DNA from: Solibacillus isronensis
GTDB taxonomy: Bacteria > Bacillota > Bacilli > Bacillales_A > Planococcaceae
Direction of reading: 5' to 3'
Length of the DNA stretch: 64,000 bases
Assembly (NCBI RefSeq): GCF_900168685.1
Contig: NZ_FVZN01000014.1
Location: forward strand, 2,170,001-2,234,000
The translations under genes were made by a program, and so were the position numbers. The notes under the pieces were generated by a model that saw nothing but the letters and a program-made list of their open reading frames with translations, ran no database searches and was not told where the DNA came from. Of the stretch, positions 54,956-64,000 are shown in pieces. Position 1 is the first letter of the stretch, and each line of letters starts with the position of its first letter.

Positions 54956-55378
54956 TTCAATTTCACCTCGATGTGATTAGGCCCGGATTCGAGTCAAATT
55001 CACAGGACGCTAATCAGTCATCCGACGCTTTTGACCTGATTTTCTTTTAAATACTCATGACCGAATCTGTTGCTCCGACCGGAAGCATCAACATTCGGCA
55101 TGTGTTCAAAACGTACCGAAAGAGGTTACGTTACGATTGTATGTTCTCTTTCTACTTTAGCGATTATTGCATTGAATTGCCAACATTAACGCAAATTCTT
55201 CTCCAATAAAATTCTTATTCGCCACAAGTAAGCTGGACGTAATGCAACTGTCCCTCCTAAGGACTGAACTTCAGCTGATAATAACCTCTAGTTGCAATGA
55301 CTCATTTTATCTCAAATTCCTTCTTATAATAATTATGTAAATGAAATTCTCCACAACATGAATCCCCTCCTATAAAGA
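54956..55378. other. Structured intergenic region between MCP gene and polA
   Basis: About 420 bases with no clear gene but several dyads: GATTAG/CTAATC (54977-55013), AATCAGTCA/TGACCTGATT (55012-55049), CATGACCGAAT/ATTCGGCATG with inner GCTCCG/CGGAAGC (55058-55101), and GCAACT/AGTTGC (about 55240-55303). On the minus strand a short open frame reads MPNVDASGRSNRFGHEYLKE and ends soon after at a TGA, with no ribosome site. It may be a structured leader of polA, an unknown small RNA, or a decayed repeat. Confidence 0.35.
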
Positions 55379-55419
55379 AAAAATCCAGATGAATGCAATA
55401 TAGCATAATCTGGATTTTT
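55379..55419 (-). terminator. Terminator of the MCP gene
   Basis: AAATCCAGAT/ATCTGGATTT stem with a 17-base loop, with A runs on the plus strand, about 60 bases past the stop. Confidence 0.8.
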
Positions 55420-55476
55420 CCATCATTGAATTAAGTTCATTTAGTTTAGAAGTTATTTAGCAACTAAAGCAAATCT

Positions 55477-57159
55477 TTATATTTTGAAATGATTAATTTG
55501 TCCTTTTAACTTAATAATCATTTCATTCAATTCGTGTGCGATGCTAAGCATTTCTTCAGTCGATGCTGTCTGTTCTTCTATTGATGCAGCAATACTTTGA
55601 GAATGCTCATTGGATTCTTCTAAAGACTGAACCGTTATATCCGTTGTTTCAAGTACCTGATTAGAGTCCGTTACAATACCTTGGAATGCATCTGTTACAT
55701 TTTGAATTTCATTTTTCATATTATCCACTAATTTGGAGATTGTATTAAATGTTTCAACAGCCGAATAAATCGTCTCGCTTTCCTGCTCGATTTTTGTTAC
55801 TACACTATTAATGGCAATAACGGATTCATTTGAATCTTTTTGCATTTCATTAATCAATGTCGTAATATCGCTTGCCGAATTCGCCGATTGTTCTGCCAAT
55901 GAACGAACTTCATCCGCTACTACTGCGAAACCTTTCCCGTATTCCCCTGCTCTTGCCGCTTCGATTGCCGCATTTAAAGCAAGTAAGTTGATTTGATCTG
56001 AAATACTTGAAATAATTTTCGTGATTTGACCAACTTCTAAAGAACGGCTATTCATTTGTTCTGTTTTCATTAATGACATTTTCGCCGTTTCATTAATTGT
56101 TTCGATTCCTGCAACAGATTTATGAATAACTTCTTTTCCTTGTGTTGCGACATTATTGGTATCTATCGCTTCCTGTGCTACTAACTTTGTAACATTGGAA
56201 ATTTCTGCAATTTTGAATGCGATTTGTTCCACTGCCTCCCGGTTCTGCACAGCACCTTCTGTAATCATCTCAGTGCTAGAAGCAATTTCCTGAATTGCGC
56301 CCGATACCTGATTCGATGTAATTGTTAACTGTTCGATTGTTTCTTTTAATATCGAAGAGCTTTCCTCAACATGTTCGGATGTATCGTTTACATGGTAGAT
56401 AGTCTCTTTCAATTGCGATTGCATATCCGAGAAGCTAGTTGTTAAATGCCCGATTTCGTCATGACTGTAAACTTCCAATTGTTTTGATAAATCACCCTGT
56501 GCCACAATTTCAGTGTGGTTTAAAAGCTGATTTAAAGGATTCACAATTTTTTTCGAAACGATAACCGCTATAATTGAGCCTATAATCAATGCAACAAGCA
56601 ATGAAGTCAAAATAATTATAATTAACAATCGATTCAATTCATCAATAAAATCCGCATCGGCATCCAATCCCAGAACAGAATCAGTCCCAGGAATTTGAAG
56701 AAAGGTTGATTGATGTTTACCATAATCATCTTCATAAATATCGCTCGCCACTATGTCAGTTGTGGAAAGTGCCGCTGTCTGATCTTTTGTGAAAGCAAGC
56801 GGTGTCAGGTAATCTTCCGAATTCCCCAATACCAAAATAACTTCCTCTCCATCAACTTTACTCATAATATAGGCATTTTCCAAATCAAAATCATTTTGGA
56901 AATCAGTTGTGACTTCCAGTAATTTTTCATATGAATCCTTGTTTTTCTTAGCATCATTCACTAAGCCTGTATCAAAAAGCGTACTGAATTTTTCCATACT
57001 CAACAATAAATTTTGATTGTGCTGCGGAATGATCTGGTTATTAATCAAGTTACTAGAAACCAAGAATAAAATTGAACTAAAAACAATACTTAATAAAATA
57101 ATCGGAACTAAAATCCCTAATAAAATCCTAGTTTTTACTGAATTAAATTTTTTTAACAT
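55477..57159 (-). CDS. Methyl-accepting chemotaxis protein
   Basis: A 560-residue transmembrane chemoreceptor. TM1 is ~11-36, an extracellular Cache-like sensor ~40-177 ([18 protein letters not shown]), TM2 ~178-201, HAMP ~202-255 ([20 protein letters not shown]), and the signalling domain ~270-540 with the conserved hairpin tip ([17 protein letters not shown], then [15 protein letters not shown]). The ligand is unknown. No che or flagellar genes are near. The ribosome site is weak (AAGAG). Confidence 0.92.
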   Translation of the reverse strand: MLKKFNSVKTRILLGILVPIILLSIVFSSILFLVSSNLINNQIIPQHNQNLLLSMEKFSTLFDTGLVNDAKKNKDSYEKLLEVTTDFQNDFDLENAYIMSKVDGEEVILVLGNSEDYLTPLAFTKDQTAALSTTDIVASDIYEDDYGKHQSTFLQIPGTDSVLGLDADADFIDELNRLLIIIILTSLLVALIIGSIIAVIVSKKIVNPLNQLLNHTEIVAQGDLSKQLEVYSHDEIGHLTTSFSDMQSQLKETIYHVNDTSEHVEESSSILKETIEQLTITSNQVSGAIQEIASSTEMITEGAVQNREAVEQIAFKIAEISNVTKLVAQEAIDTNNVATQGKEVIHKSVAGIETINETAKMSLMKTEQMNSRSLEVGQITKIISSISDQINLLALNAAIEAARAGEYGKGFAVVADEVRSLAEQSANSASDITTLINEMQKDSNESVIAINSVVTKIEQESETIYSAVETFNTISKLVDNMKNEIQNVTDAFQGIVTDSNQVLETTDITVQSLEESNEHSQSIAASIEEQTASTEEMLSIAHELNEMIIKLKGQINHFKI

Positions 57160-57215
57160 TTAAATTGCTCTTAAAAACAATTATTAAATTGTTTTCACCA
57201 AGCGTCCCCCCAAAT

Positions 57216-58400
57216 TTAGTTATTTACATGTAAATATTCTTTTTTTTCTACATAATCCATAAAGTTCAACGATAAGATATGGTCATTTTGTGCTAATGAT
57301 TCACTGCTAAAGAAAATAACAGCAAACGTCGCACCCTGCCCATGCGGAATATGACGATATTCTAAAATATGGTGGAATTGTTGTTGCAATAACTCATGGT
57401 GTATTACAAGCTCGTCATCAACCTTTATCTCACCTTCAAACTCGGCACAGGTAAAACTGTAAATTTTATTGTCCATTGCATTTATTAAGTCAGCCCAATC
57501 CGGTTTTTTCTGTTCGAAAAAATAGTCGTATGAGTTAACCCCATATGCAAAACTTCCCAATTCTGTCGTACCAGCTCCTGCAAAGCGTAATGGATTCACT
57601 TCAATCGGGACAATTGTTCCTTCATCATCCATGCGCAGTTCTACGTGTAGCGGCATTTTCCGTAAATTGAAGATTTCCCCAAGCCCTTGCAGATACTCGG
57701 TAATCGGAGCTAAGTAATTTTGCAGGACTTGCTTGCTCGTATAATAAATACGATCACTCATATCTTTTTCGTCTTTGAACATACGCGCAAATAAATTGAG
57801 CACAACCGGATCATTCTTTTCATCAAAGAAAAGATCGATTGCAAATTCCTGCCCCTCAATATAACTTTCAATGATAAAGGACTCGCTCCCCAAAACATCC
57901 TCTGAATCGTTTTCACTCCACTGTTCCATCGTCTCGATTATGCTTTGGAATTCTTGTGCATTCTCTACTCGGTAAACCCCAACACTTGAGTACCCGACTG
58001 TTGGCTTAAAGATTATCGGATAGGGTAGTGAGGATAGATCAAGTTGCCCTAATTCCCCTGAAGTAGTTTCTAAAAAGAAGAAATTAGGGTAACTCTCAGC
58101 TAAACGCTTTCTGAATGCAAATTTGTTTTTAAATAAATTTGCTGTTTTTGTTACATGCGATTCTGCATAATATTCATTTAGAATCTGAACAGCTTCTTCG
58201 GAATTCATGATGATTAAATCCTCTTGTTGAAATACTTTCTTCAGATCTTGCTCAGCTTGTGATTTGTGATTTAGAATCAACCGTTGTTGAATATCCAAAA
58301 TCTTTACTTTTTTTTCAATCAATGTTTCTGCTAAGAGCGGGGATACATAAGCTGTATCTAATAAAATCAAAACTTTCACTTCCTTATATGTATGGACCAT
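57216..58400 (-). CDS. ATP-grasp domain protein of unknown substrate
   Basis: A protein of up to 394 residues with an ATP-grasp fold. Its nucleotide-binding strands are PIIFKPTVGYSSVGVYRV (~128-145), ESFIIESYIEGQEFAIDLFF and the Mg-binding PIEVNPLRFAG (E-x-N). The ~85-residue N-terminal part (VLILLDTAYVSP) and ~80-residue C-terminal part do not match a named ligase I recognise. Such enzymes join a carboxylate to an amine or thiol. The start is uncertain: ATG 58400 has no ribosome site, while AAGGAAGTG lies just inside, so a GTG at 58379 or TTG at 58370 may be used. No partner gene is adjacent. Confidence 0.7.
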   Translation of the reverse strand: MVHTYKEVKVLILLDTAYVSPLLAETLIEKKVKILDIQQRLILNHKSQAEQDLKKVFQQEDLIIMNSEEAVQILNEYYAESHVTKTANLFKNKFAFRKRLAESYPNFFFLETTSGELGQLDLSSLPYPIIFKPTVGYSSVGVYRVENAQEFQSIIETMEQWSENDSEDVLGSESFIIESYIEGQEFAIDLFFDEKNDPVVLNLFARMFKDEKDMSDRIYYTSKQVLQNYLAPITEYLQGLGEIFNLRKMPLHVELRMDDEGTIVPIEVNPLRFAGAGTTELGSFAYGVNSYDYFFEQKKPDWADLINAMDNKIYSFTCAEFEGEIKVDDELVIHHELLQQQFHHILEYRHIPHGQGATFAVIFFSSESLAQNDHILSLNFMDYVEKKEYLHVNN

Positions 58401-58571
58401 TAATTAAACAAAGTGCATTATTACCTAATTTTTCAGGATATATAAGTATTTATACCCCAAAAAAATTATTATCTTATATGCACAAAATACTACACTTGTT
58501 ATATTATACACATTAATTCAAATTTTCCTATTTATTTTCAATTTTTATAAATAAACTTGCTATAATACAAA

Positions 58572-58601
58572 AAAAACGCGTGGGATAAGATCCCGCGCGT
58601 T
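58572..58601 (-). terminator. Terminator of the 146-residue membrane protein gene
   Basis: ACGCG-GGGAT/ATCCC-CGCGT stem with an AAG loop; eight Ts follow on the minus strand. Confidence 0.9.
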
Positions 58602-58607
58602 CTATAT

Positions 58608-59048
58608 CTATTTAATTTTATTTTTGAATTTCACAGCATGTACATTATTTTTTTCTTCTTTATAAAAAATCTCTTCAAAAATAACCGTTAATAAAAAGGC
58701 ATTTAAAAATGGAATGATCACATACATCGGCATGCCGCCTAAATCGTATGGCATTAACCCACGCGCAAATACTTCCACGAATCCAATTTGTGTGAAATAA
58801 AAGATCATACCAATACCAACTTGCCAGATCGGACGCTTGTCTTCACGTTTTTCAAACCATAGTACTTTCTTGAACGAATCCCGTACGTCTTCTGCGATAA
58901 ACAAACTTAATACTAAAATAGCAATAAATAAAATTGGTATATGAAAAATTTCCACCTTCACGAAATTAATATTGGATTGATAAAAAAGCGCCGTTACAGA
59001 TGTTGCCATAATAAATGCGATTAAACTATTCTGTATTACTTTACTCAA
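58608..59048 (-). CDS. Hypothetical membrane protein
   Basis: A 146-residue protein with four hydrophobic segments (~6-25, 34-52, 75-95, 105-125) and a charged C-terminus (EEIFYKEEKNNVHAVKFKNK). I do not recognise a family. The start is a TTG at 59048 with GGGGGAG upstream. It is bounded by terminators on both sides, so it is probably monocistronic. Confidence 0.65.
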   Translation of the reverse strand: MSKVIQNSLIAFIMATSVTALFYQSNINFVKVEIFHIPILFIAILVLSLFIAEDVRDSFKKVLWFEKREDKRPIWQVGIGMIFYFTQIGFVEVFARGLMPYDLGGMPMYVIIPFLNAFLLTVIFEEIFYKEEKNNVHAVKFKNKIK

Positions 59049-59170
59049 ACTTTGCCACTCCCCCTATATGAACTAACTATACTATAGTATAACAGTAAAA
59101 TAATAGTTTCCAATAATATAATTTGAAAATTTAATGAAGTTAAATAATGTAATTTTTTCCTCACAAGAAA

Positions 59171-59207
59171 AAGCCATTTAGAACGGTTGCATTCCAAATG
59201 GCTTTCA
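59171..59207 (-). terminator. Terminator of hflKC
   Basis: AAAAGCCATTT/AAATGGCTTT stem with a 16-base loop, seven bases past the hflC stop; TTTTTCTTG follows on the minus strand. Confidence 0.85.
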
Positions 59208-59213
59208 CATTTT

Positions 59214-60287
59214 TTAATCCAATTGACCGGATAACAGTTTGGCATATGGCGAGTCTGACGGGATAATAATCATCGTCTCATTGCCGATTGTTTTCTTGTA
59301 TGATTCTAACGTTCTGAATAAACTGTAGAATTCCGGGTCTTTCGAGTAAGCGGCATTATAAATTTGTGCAGCCTGTGCTTCACCTTCTGCACGGATGACA
59401 GAGGCTTCTTTATTTGCTTTCGCAAGTGTTACCTGTACTTCCTGATCTGTTTTTGCCTCTTTACTGCGCTTTTCCGCATCCCCTTCAGACAGATACTTTT
59501 GCGCAATCGATTGACGTTCCGAAACCATTCTTGTATAAACAGACTGCTCGTTTTCCTCCGGTAAATCCGTACGACGAATTCGTACATCAATTACTTCAAT
59601 ACCGAAATTGGCTGAATCGATTAACTCATTGACACGTTGTGTAACACGGTCGTTAATATTCCCGCGTTTTGAATCTTTTTCATTAATAATATCGCCGTAT
59701 TCCGTCTGACCGAACTCTGTACGAAGTGCCGAATAAATGAACTCCTCCATACGACTTTCCGCATTCAGCAACTGCCCTGCATTTGAAATCAATGCCTTTG
59801 GATCCGTCACACGCCAAACAGTATAGTTATCAATAATAATTCGCTTTTTATCTTTCGTACTGATCTCTTCTTCCGTCATATCATGTGTCATTAAATTGCT
59901 TGGAAGAGTTGTCACACTTTGAATGAACGGAATTTTCATATGAAGTCCCGGCTCACTTTCATACTTCACCACTTCCCCGAACTGGCGAACTACTTTATAT
60001 TCGTTTTCTTTTACAATATACAGATTCGCAAATACGATGATTAAGGCGGCAAATACAACAGTTAATACAATTGCAGAAGATACCCATTGCTTTACATTTA
60101 CCGGCTTTTTATCTTTCTTTAATGGCGTTGGAGCTTTTTTGGCTTTTGTATCACCATTATTTACTTGCTGGTCAGGATCGGCAGCTTTCGGTACTTCCTT
60201 CACTTCTTTCGAACCTTTTTTGTTGCCGAACAGTTTTTTCACAAACTCATCTAAATCGCCGTCAAAATTGTTTTTGTTGTTACTCAT
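59214..60287 (-). CDS. hflC: SPFH/band 7 membrane protein, HflC-like
   Basis: A 357-residue SPFH protein and partner of HflK in a membrane complex that modulates FtsH. A single helix (~72-92) is followed by the SPFH domain (NEYKVVRQFGEVVKYESEPG) and a coiled coil (AEKRSKEAKTDQEVQVTLAK). Unusually it has a ~70-residue cytoplasmic N-terminus containing DLDEFVKKLFGNKKG, a pattern normally found at the start of HflK. The ATG overlaps the hflK stop by four bases. HflC/HflK naming follows order and overall similarity. Confidence 0.85.
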   Translation of the reverse strand: MSNNKNNFDGDLDEFVKKLFGNKKGSKEVKEVPKAADPDQQVNNGDTKAKKAPTPLKKDKKPVNVKQWVSSAIVLTVVFAALIIVFANLYIVKENEYKVVRQFGEVVKYESEPGLHMKIPFIQSVTTLPSNLMTHDMTEEEISTKDKKRIIIDNYTVWRVTDPKALISNAGQLLNAESRMEEFIYSALRTEFGQTEYGDIINEKDSKRGNINDRVTQRVNELIDSANFGIEVIDVRIRRTDLPEENEQSVYTRMVSERQSIAQKYLSEGDAEKRSKEAKTDQEVQVTLAKANKEASVIRAEGEAQAAQIYNAAYSKDPEFYSLFRTLESYKKTIGNETMIIIPSDSPYAKLLSGQLD

Positions 60288-61255
60288 TCACTTTTGCTCC
60301 CTTCTTTTTTCTCTTCTGTAGAAGGAGGTGTTGTTTGCATTGGCTGAATCGGCAAGTACTTCATCGTACCGCTGCCGTCATCATTCATAATATAAATTTG
60401 GGCATTCGGTAAAACTGCCTCCAATGTTTCAAGTACTAATCGTTCACGTGTAATATCCTTATTCAGGCGGTATTCATCATAAAGCTGGTTAAATAGCGCA
60501 ACTTCACCTGTCGCTTGCTCAATACGCGAAGCCTTTTCCCCTTCCGCTTTTGAAAGAATTGCCGCTGCTTCACCAACTGCTTCACTTACACGCTGGTTTT
60601 CATATTTTTCCGCTTCGTTAATCTTTGTATTTTTTGTCTCCCGTGCATCGGTAACATCTGTGAATGCTGCACGTACTTCCTCATTCGGAACTTCTACGTC
60701 TTGCAGTTTAACTCCTAAAACCCCAATACCGATATCGTACTTTTCGATTAACGATACAAGTAATTCACGTGTCTCTGCTTCTATATCAGCTTTACCATCC
60801 GTTAATGCCTCATCGATTGTTGAGCTGCCAATAATTGAACGAATCGCACTGGAAGTCGCATTATGTAAAATCGTTCGCGGCTCCTGTGAACTAAATAAAT
60901 ATTTTTTTGGCTCAACAATGCGCCATTGAACAACAAGATCTGTTAAAACAATATTTTCATCACCTGTGATCATTTTTGTTTCTTTATCGAATGCTTCCAC
61001 CGTACCATCCGGATTTTGCTTGTAGCCGAACTGTAAACTGTACGTTTCTTTTGATAAAATCTCTACAGACTGTATTGGCCATGGTAATTTAAAATGAAGT
61101 CCTGAATCTTGTATTGTTTCATCCGCTTGACCAAATGTAATGACTACTGCCTGTTCCGATTCATCTACTGTATACCAGGATGTCGTCACAACAATAATAG
61201 CTACGACAGCCATTAGAATAAGTGCTACCCACATTAATGTTCTTTTTACACTCAT
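60284..61255 (-). CDS. hflK: SPFH/band 7 membrane protein, HflK-like
   Basis: A 323-residue SPFH protein with an N-terminal helix (~8-27), the band 7 domain (ESEQAVVITFGQADETIQDS) and a long helical part (NEAEKYENQRVSEAVGEAAA). The C-terminus is polar and Thr/Pro/Glu-rich. It lacks the Gly-rich cytoplasmic N-terminus typical of proteobacterial HflK; its partner carries a related segment instead. First gene of an hflK-hflC pair. Confidence 0.85.
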   Translation of the reverse strand: MSVKRTLMWVALILMAVVAIIVVTTSWYTVDESEQAVVITFGQADETIQDSGLHFKLPWPIQSVEILSKETYSLQFGYKQNPDGTVEAFDKETKMITGDENIVLTDLVVQWRIVEPKKYLFSSQEPRTILHNATSSAIRSIIGSSTIDEALTDGKADIEAETRELLVSLIEKYDIGIGVLGVKLQDVEVPNEEVRAAFTDVTDARETKNTKINEAEKYENQRVSEAVGEAAAILSKAEGEKASRIEQATGEVALFNQLYDEYRLNKDITRERLVLETLEAVLPNAQIYIMNDDGSGTMKYLPIQPMQTTPPSTEEKKEGSKSE

Positions 61256-61360
61256 CGTATAAAGCCTCCTTACTTTTCAATTTCCTCTTATTCTACGGGT
61301 AATGAATTGTAAAAGTTTCATATTTTTTCAAAATGAGCTATCAAAAAATGTAAACGAAAA

Positions 61361-61397
61361 AAACCGCATAAAAAGTTTCCAACTTTTTACGCAGTTT
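61361..61397 (-). terminator. Terminator of phoPR
   Basis: AAACCGCATAAAAAGTT/AACTTTTTACGCAGTTT stem with a TCC loop and AAAAA flank (minus-strand U run). It lies about 125 bases after phoR. Confidence 0.8.
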
Positions 61398-61522
61398 CTT
61401 CATTATTATATTTAGTTTTCTTGCTAAGCGTTACCTTCTTTTAGAAACGGGGGTTTCTATTAAGAACTATAACACCGCAGTATAAAGTTCAATTTAACGT
61501 TTTGTAAATTTACTGTTAAATT

Positions 61523-63061
61523 TTAATCCTTCAAAGGTAGGAACACTTTAATACTCGTCCCTTTTCCTACTTCACTGTCTACTGTAATTTTACCGTTATG
61601 TGCTTCGATCAAATGCTTTACAATGGACAAACCAAGACCTGTCCCACCAGAATTTCGGCTTCGTGCCCGGTCTACCCTGTAAAAGCGCTCAAAAATACGT
61701 GATATTTCAGCTTTATCAATACCGATTCCTTCATCTTTCACTTCAAATATTCCGTATTGATCATTGGCACTAATACGTAGTGTAACTGTAGTTTCTTCTT
61801 TAGAATAAGCGATCGCATTGTTAATTAAATTTGTAAAAATTTGCATTAAACGATTTACATCACCTAAAATAACCGCATCCTGCACTATCTCTACATCAAA
61901 CTGCATATTTTTATTTTCCAATTGTGAGCTTGTCAAATCAACAACCCTTACTAAAATATCCTGAAGCTTTGTTGGCACTACATCGAGTGTAAAACCATGC
62001 CGCTCAATTTTGGATAGCTCAAGCAAATCATTGACAAGAACCTGAATTCGATTGCTCTCATCATAAATAATTGTCAAAAAGGACAGCAGCATCTGCTCGT
62101 CTTTAAATGCTCCGTCTAGAAGTGTCTCAGAAAATCCTTTAATTGAAGTAATCGGTGTTCTTAGCTCATGCGAAACATTCGCTACGAAATCTTTTCGGAT
62201 CTGCTCCAAACGCACAAGTTCACTCACATCATGCATTACAATGACAACGCCAAGCCAGCGTCCATGTTCCCCAACAACAGGCGCCCCATAAACTTGCTCA
62301 TAATATTCTTCATTTGCGATTTCCATTTCAAGCTGCTGTCGATATGGTAATTCCGTTAAAAACACATGATCGATAAACTTCTCAAGCTCTTTTGGCAATC
62401 CGAGCATCATGAAATTCTTACCAATGAGCTTCTCTTTCGGGAGTTCGAACAATGTCTGGAATTTCTTGTTAACAATCGAAATATTACCTTCACGGTCGAT
62501 CATCATTAACGCACTGCCCATATTTTCAATCAATGTTTTTAAACGTTCTTCTTCAATTGCTCTTGTTTTCGTAATATCCTGTAAATTGCGTGCCAAAATG
62601 TTAACGGAATTTCTTAATTCAACAATTGTATTCGGTCCATTCGCAAAAGCACGCGCACGATAATTTCCTTTCGAGAGCTCTCTTGCAGTTTTTGTAATAT
62701 TAACAATCGGTGTAATAAAATTGCTTACAACCCGGTATGCCATAAAACTCATAATAATTAAACCGCCTAGTAATAATGCGGCAATAATTAAATATATTTT
62801 TTGCTTTGTACTTTGTAATCCTTCTGCATGTCGATCAATTGTATAAGTATCTAAAATGGCTTCTTTTTGTGTTTCAGTAAGTTCAATCTGTTCCTGCTCG
62901 ATCACTTGCTCCAATTGCTGCTCAGAATCCTTTGTCACTTCATGTACAAACTCATCGGCAAAAAATGGAAAAAGCTGCCCTATGAACAGTCCTAGAACAG
63001 CTAAACTTGATCCAATTACTAAAATAAACGAATAAAATAAACGATTTTTCATTGCGTTCAT
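61523..63061 (-). CDS. phoR: Sensor histidine kinase PhoR-like
   Basis: A 512-residue membrane kinase. TM1 is ~8-30, followed by a short outer loop, TM2 ~90-112, HAMP ~113-165, a PAS domain ~175-280, HisKA with the phospho-His in FVANVSHELRTPITSIKGF, and an HATPase with NLINNAIAYSKEE, DEGIGID, GGTGLGLSIVKHL. It pairs with PhoP; the phosphate-starvation role is inferred from order and similarity. The outer domain (~55 residues) is short compared with B. subtilis PhoR, whose total is ~579. The start overlaps the phoP stop by one base. Confidence 0.88.
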   Translation of the reverse strand: MNAMKNRLFYSFILVIGSSLAVLGLFIGQLFPFFADEFVHEVTKDSEQQLEQVIEQEQIELTETQKEAILDTYTIDRHAEGLQSTKQKIYLIIAALLLGGLIIMSFMAYRVVSNFITPIVNITKTARELSKGNYRARAFANGPNTIVELRNSVNILARNLQDITKTRAIEEERLKTLIENMGSALMMIDREGNISIVNKKFQTLFELPKEKLIGKNFMMLGLPKELEKFIDHVFLTELPYRQQLEMEIANEEYYEQVYGAPVVGEHGRWLGVVIVMHDVSELVRLEQIRKDFVANVSHELRTPITSIKGFSETLLDGAFKDEQMLLSFLTIIYDESNRIQVLVNDLLELSKIERHGFTLDVVPTKLQDILVRVVDLTSSQLENKNMQFDVEIVQDAVILGDVNRLMQIFTNLINNAIAYSKEETTVTLRISANDQYGIFEVKDEGIGIDKAEISRIFERFYRVDRARSRNSGGTGLGLSIVKHLIEAHNGKITVDSEVGKGTSIKVFLPLKD

Positions 63062-63771
63062 TATTTTTTTGGCTCCTCAAATTTATAACCTAAACCACGA
63101 ATTGTTTTAATAAACAGCGGTTTACGACTATTTTCTTCAATTTTATCCCGCAAATGACTAATATGAACGTCTACGATTCGAGTATCCCCGGCAAAATCAT
63201 AGTTCCATACAGCACTAAGCAGCTGATCACGCGTTAATACACGGTTTTTATTTTCAAGTAAGTAAACAAGCAATTCAAATTCTTTCGGCGTGAAATCCAA
63301 AGACTCTTCATCGATAAATGCTTCAAATCGCTCCGGGAAAACTTTTAAATTACCGAATGAGTATACTACTTCACTCGATTCAACTGTTTCTTCCACAACC
63401 GGTCCAGAGAAACGTCGCAGCACAGCCTTCACTCGGGCAATTACTTCACGCGGACTGAATGGCTTTGTCATATAATCATCCGCACCGAGCTCTAAACCTA
63501 ATACTTTATCAAATTCATCGTCTCTAGCAGTCAGCATAATAATCGGTATATTGATGCGCAAACGTCGTAATTCCTTACAAACTTCAACACCATCAAGTTT
63601 TGGCAGCATTAAATCCAATAAAATCAAATCCGGTGTTTGTTCTACTGCTGTATCAAGACCCGCCTGACCATCATGAGCCAATAGAACTTCAAAACCTGCT
63701 TGTTCCAAGTTATATTTTAATAATGTTGCAATTGGCATTTCATCTTCTACTACTAAAACCGTTTTAACCAT
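63061..63771 (-). CDS. phoP: Response regulator PhoP-like (OmpR family)
   Basis: A 236-residue regulator. The receiver domain is 1-~118, with acidic pocket VVEDEMP, phospho-acceptor LILLDLMLPK and Lys in DDYMTKPF. The OmpR-type winged helix is ~140-234 (LDFTPKEFELLVYLLENKNR, HISHLRDKIEENSRKPLFIK). ATG 63771 follows GGAGGAAC; the frame to 63786 is too close to that site. phoPR upstream of the polA region agrees with Bacillus order, although hflKC and three other genes intervene. Confidence 0.92.
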   Translation of the reverse strand: MVKTVLVVEDEMPIATLLKYNLEQAGFEVLLAHDGQAGLDTAVEQTPDLILLDLMLPKLDGVEVCKELRRLRINIPIIMLTARDDEFDKVLGLELGADDYMTKPFSPREVIARVKAVLRRFSGPVVEETVESSEVVYSFGNLKVFPERFEAFIDEESLDFTPKEFELLVYLLENKNRVLTRDQLLSAVWNYDFAGDTRIVDVHISHLRDKIEENSRKPLFIKTIRGLGYKFEEPKK

Positions 63772-64000
63772 TATAAGTTCCTCCAAAATCGATTTGAAAC
63801 CCCCATCTCAAAATCAATCTTCCAGTGGTTGGCTATCAACTATTTCGTTAAATATGTACTGATAAAAGCACTATCTTCATAGTAACAACTTTTTTTGAAA
63901 AGTACAATTATTCCTCTGTTCAGCTACTTCTATGCTCTTTTTTAATTGGAGAGATCTCTAAATCATATTATTTCGATTGGTAAAATAATTTTTACTATTG
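63772..64000. other. Upstream region of phoPR
   Basis: About 230 bases without a gene. AGTAACAACTTT (63881-63892) is one of four copies of a 12-base motif in this window. I did not find a clear set of direct TTAACA-like PhoP boxes or a firm promoter. Confidence 0.4.

Overview
The window reads as a chromosomal segment of an aerobic, endospore-forming, low-GC Gram-positive (Bacillota). It looks most like the Solibacillus/Lysinibacillus side of the Planococcaceae. The evidence is the AT-rich DNA, strong AGGAGG ribosome sites, a gerA-type germination operon, sspI, two T-box leaders, a QoxABCD quinol oxidase, and gene blocks in Bacillus order (polX-cvpA-zapA/rnhC; sspI-trmH...pheS-pheT; infC-rpmI-rplT-ysdA...ysdB/ysdC; polA-mutM-coaE-gapB-nrdR-dnaB-dnaI; phoP-phoR). 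The genus is an inference from layout and product style, not from a search.

Layout. 1-2.3 kb: start of polX, cvpA and zapA on the minus strand, divergent from rnhC. 2.3-16.3 kb: accessory and stress genes. These are a VOC protein, a drug-efflux MFS pump with a divergent TetR regulator, DEAD-box helicase dbpA, a LysR regulator divergent from an orphan CofE-like ligase, the opuA glycine-betaine ABC operon behind a BusR-like (GntR + RCK_C) regulator with a tandem operator, an amino-acid permease whose N-terminus is split by a frameshift in an A tract, an ECF S-component and an isochorismatase. 16.8-18.3 kb: an IS3-family element sitting between the two arms of a terminator hairpin. 18.3-22.4 kb: pheST under a Phe T-box. 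22.4-26.2 kb: qoxABCD. 26.8-29.9 kb: an rRNA methyltransferase, sspI, argF with an arginine operator, and a CoxG-like protein. 30-34 kb: gerAA-AB-AC. 34-42.6 kb: M42 aminopeptidase, dUTPase, ysdB, an EcsAB-like ABC transporter, an AhpD-like enzyme, ysdA, rplT-rpmI-infC with an L20-type leader, and two convergent manganese catalases. 42.7-45.1 kb: thrS with a Thr T-box. 45.2-55 kb: replication and repair block dnaI-dnaB-nrdR-gapB-coaE-mutM-polA. 55-64 kb: a chemoreceptor, an ATP-grasp enzyme, a membrane protein, hflKC and phoPR.

Most of the window is ordinary core genome with clean bidirectional terminators between convergent genes. The observations most worth following are: (i) a DnaB replication-initiation protein of 915 residues, about twice the usual size, with five tandem DnaB/DnaD-type helical modules; (ii) two copies of an intergenic repeat placed identically, between the T-box terminator and the start codon of pheS and of thrS, with covarying terminal inverted repeats; (iii) the BusR-like regulator and its doubled operator ahead of opuA; (iv) an insertion sequence that splits a bidirectional terminator; (v) a 12-base motif (AAAGTTGTTACT) found four times in the window, including in the opuA operator; and (vi) a CofE-like ligase with no visible F420 pathway. 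I did not see a CRISPR array, prophage, toxin cluster, rRNA or tRNA gene.
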